From Saprospirales bacterium (lineage in GTDB: Bacteria > Bacteroidota > Bacteroidia > Chitinophagales > JADJOU01), in the NCBI GenBank assembly GCA_947461165.1, contig CANHJR010000077.1:1-6312 (forward strand): a stretch of DNA of 6,312 bases. The letters are read 5' to 3'. The notes beneath the pieces are model-generated. The model had not been told where the DNA came from. It worked only from the letters and a program-made list of their open reading frames with translations, and made no database searches. A program made the translations under genes and the position numbers. Of this stretch, positions 5,764-6,312 are shown piece after piece (within the stretch, counting starts at the first letter, position 1; every line of letters begins with the position of its first letter).

Positions 5764-6312
5764 ATGACAAATAAAAAAACAATTCTATTTGTAGTCAATC
5801 AACTATCCGGCACCGTAGCATCATACAATGTACCCAAGTGTATCGAAATGTTTCTCGATTTGGATAAGTATGAATATCAGGTAGTCTACATAGACCATGA
5901 TATGGATGAGGAGAAGTATTCAAAGTTGCTGAGTCAGCCAAAGGACATTCTTGTTTCGGTTGGCGGTGACGGTACGCTCTTGGAATTAGGACAGAAAATG
6001 ATGAATCAAAATGTCATTCTAGGCATTATTCCAGTAGGAAGCGGCAATGGGCTGGCTACTCATCTTGGATATAAGCCTCGCGATGTAGAGGCCGCCTTTC
6101 GAGCGATCAATCAATTGAAAATACAGCCGATAGACGTAGCAAAAATAAACAATGATTATTTCTTCAGCAATTTTGGGGTTGGTCTGGATGCAGCCGTTGC
6201 TCGTGATTTTAAAATTAAAAAAAGACGATCCTTGTTTGTGTATGCCTATCTGACCATCAAGCGAGTCATCCGATTTCCAACGCGTAAGATCACCTTCAAA
6301 ACGACAACGAAA
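5764..6312 (+). CDS. Diacylglycerol kinase family lipid kinase, N-terminal part (3' end outside window)
   Basis: The frame opens at ATG 5764 and runs to the last base of the window (183 codons, no stop), so the gene is cut by the window edge. In-frame TAG at 5758-5760 makes this the earliest possible start. The product carries the DAGK catalytic-domain signature: ILFVVNQLSGT (residues 7-17, the place of the usual NPxSG motif), the nucleotide-binding SVGGDGTLLELG (65-76) and LGIIPVGSGNGLATHLG (86-102), then SNFGVGLDAAVARDF (135-149), the start of the second domain. Such proteins phosphorylate diacylglycerol or a related lipid (YegS/DgkB-like) at the cytoplasmic face of the membrane; the lipid cannot be predicted. 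NAD kinase shares the GGDGT motif, but the PxGSGNxLA segment points to the lipid-kinase branch. The 8-nt gap after nadC implies a shared transcript. Confidence 0.92.
   Translation, partial: MTNKKTILFVVNQLSGTVASYNVPKCIEMFLDLDKYEYQVVYIDHDMDEEKYSKLLSQPKDILVSVGGDGTLLELGQKMMNQNVILGIIPVGSGNGLATHLGYKPRDVEAAFRAINQLKIQPIDVAKINNDYFFSNFGVGLDAAVARDFKIKKRRSLFVYAYLTIKRVIRFPTRKITFKTTTK

Noticed and set aside
5764..6312. NAD kinase, suggested by GGDGT and the nadC neighbour
   Set aside because: The segment after GGDGT is IIPVGSGNGLATHLG, which is the lipid-kinase signature; NAD kinases have a GxNxGxLGFL-type segment here.
1..6312. CRISPR array, insertion sequence, tRNA, or defence island
   Set aside because: No spaced direct repeats, terminal inverted repeats, transposase motifs or tRNA-like folds were seen; nearly every base lies in a housekeeping-type gene.

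Overview
The window reads as ordinary chromosomal DNA from a Bacteroidota bacterium. It is AT-rich and its genes are packed tightly. The reasons for this placement are a mevalonate-pathway pair (diphosphomevalonate decarboxylase plus a GHMP kinase with the IPVGYGLGSSGA-type ATP loop seen in Bacteroidota), the near absence of Shine-Dalgarno sequences, and exact TAnnTTTG boxes (the Bacteroidota -7 promoter element) on both strands of the one real intergenic gap. A finer placement (for example Saprospiria or Cytophagia) would be a guess.

Layout. Positions 1-2894 (plus strand) hold three closely spaced or overlapping genes: the C-terminal part of an unrecognised beta-rich protein that begins before the window, then mvaD (2 nt later), then a mevalonate-kinase-like GHMP kinase that overlaps the end of mvaD. 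Positions 2881-4786 (minus strand) hold ruvC followed by an RsmF/NOP2-type RNA m5C methyltransferase; these two overlap by 11 nt. The methyltransferase converges on the GHMP kinase and their 3' ends overlap by 14 nt. Positions 4787-4897 form a compact divergent promoter region. Positions 4898-6312 (plus strand) hold nadC, then, 8 nt after its stop, a diacylglycerol-kinase-type lipid kinase that runs off the window end.

How the genes work together. MvaD and the GHMP kinase both serve the mevalonate route to isopentenyl diphosphate; the other pathway enzymes (HMG-CoA synthase and reductase, phosphomevalonate kinase) are not here. RuvC (Holliday junction resolution) and the rRNA methyltransferase are housekeeping genes that share a transcript without an obvious functional link. 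NadC makes nicotinate mononucleotide in de novo NAD synthesis; the lipid kinase behind it probably just shares its promoter.

I found no mobile element, CRISPR array, tRNA or rRNA, and no convincing novel system. The points most worth a second look are the unknown first gene with its methionine-rich segment, an unusual sequence next to the catalytic arginine of MvaD, an insertion near the N-terminus of NadC, the shortened C-terminus of the GHMP kinase together with its overlapping convergent end, and the divergent promoter that decides the nadC start.
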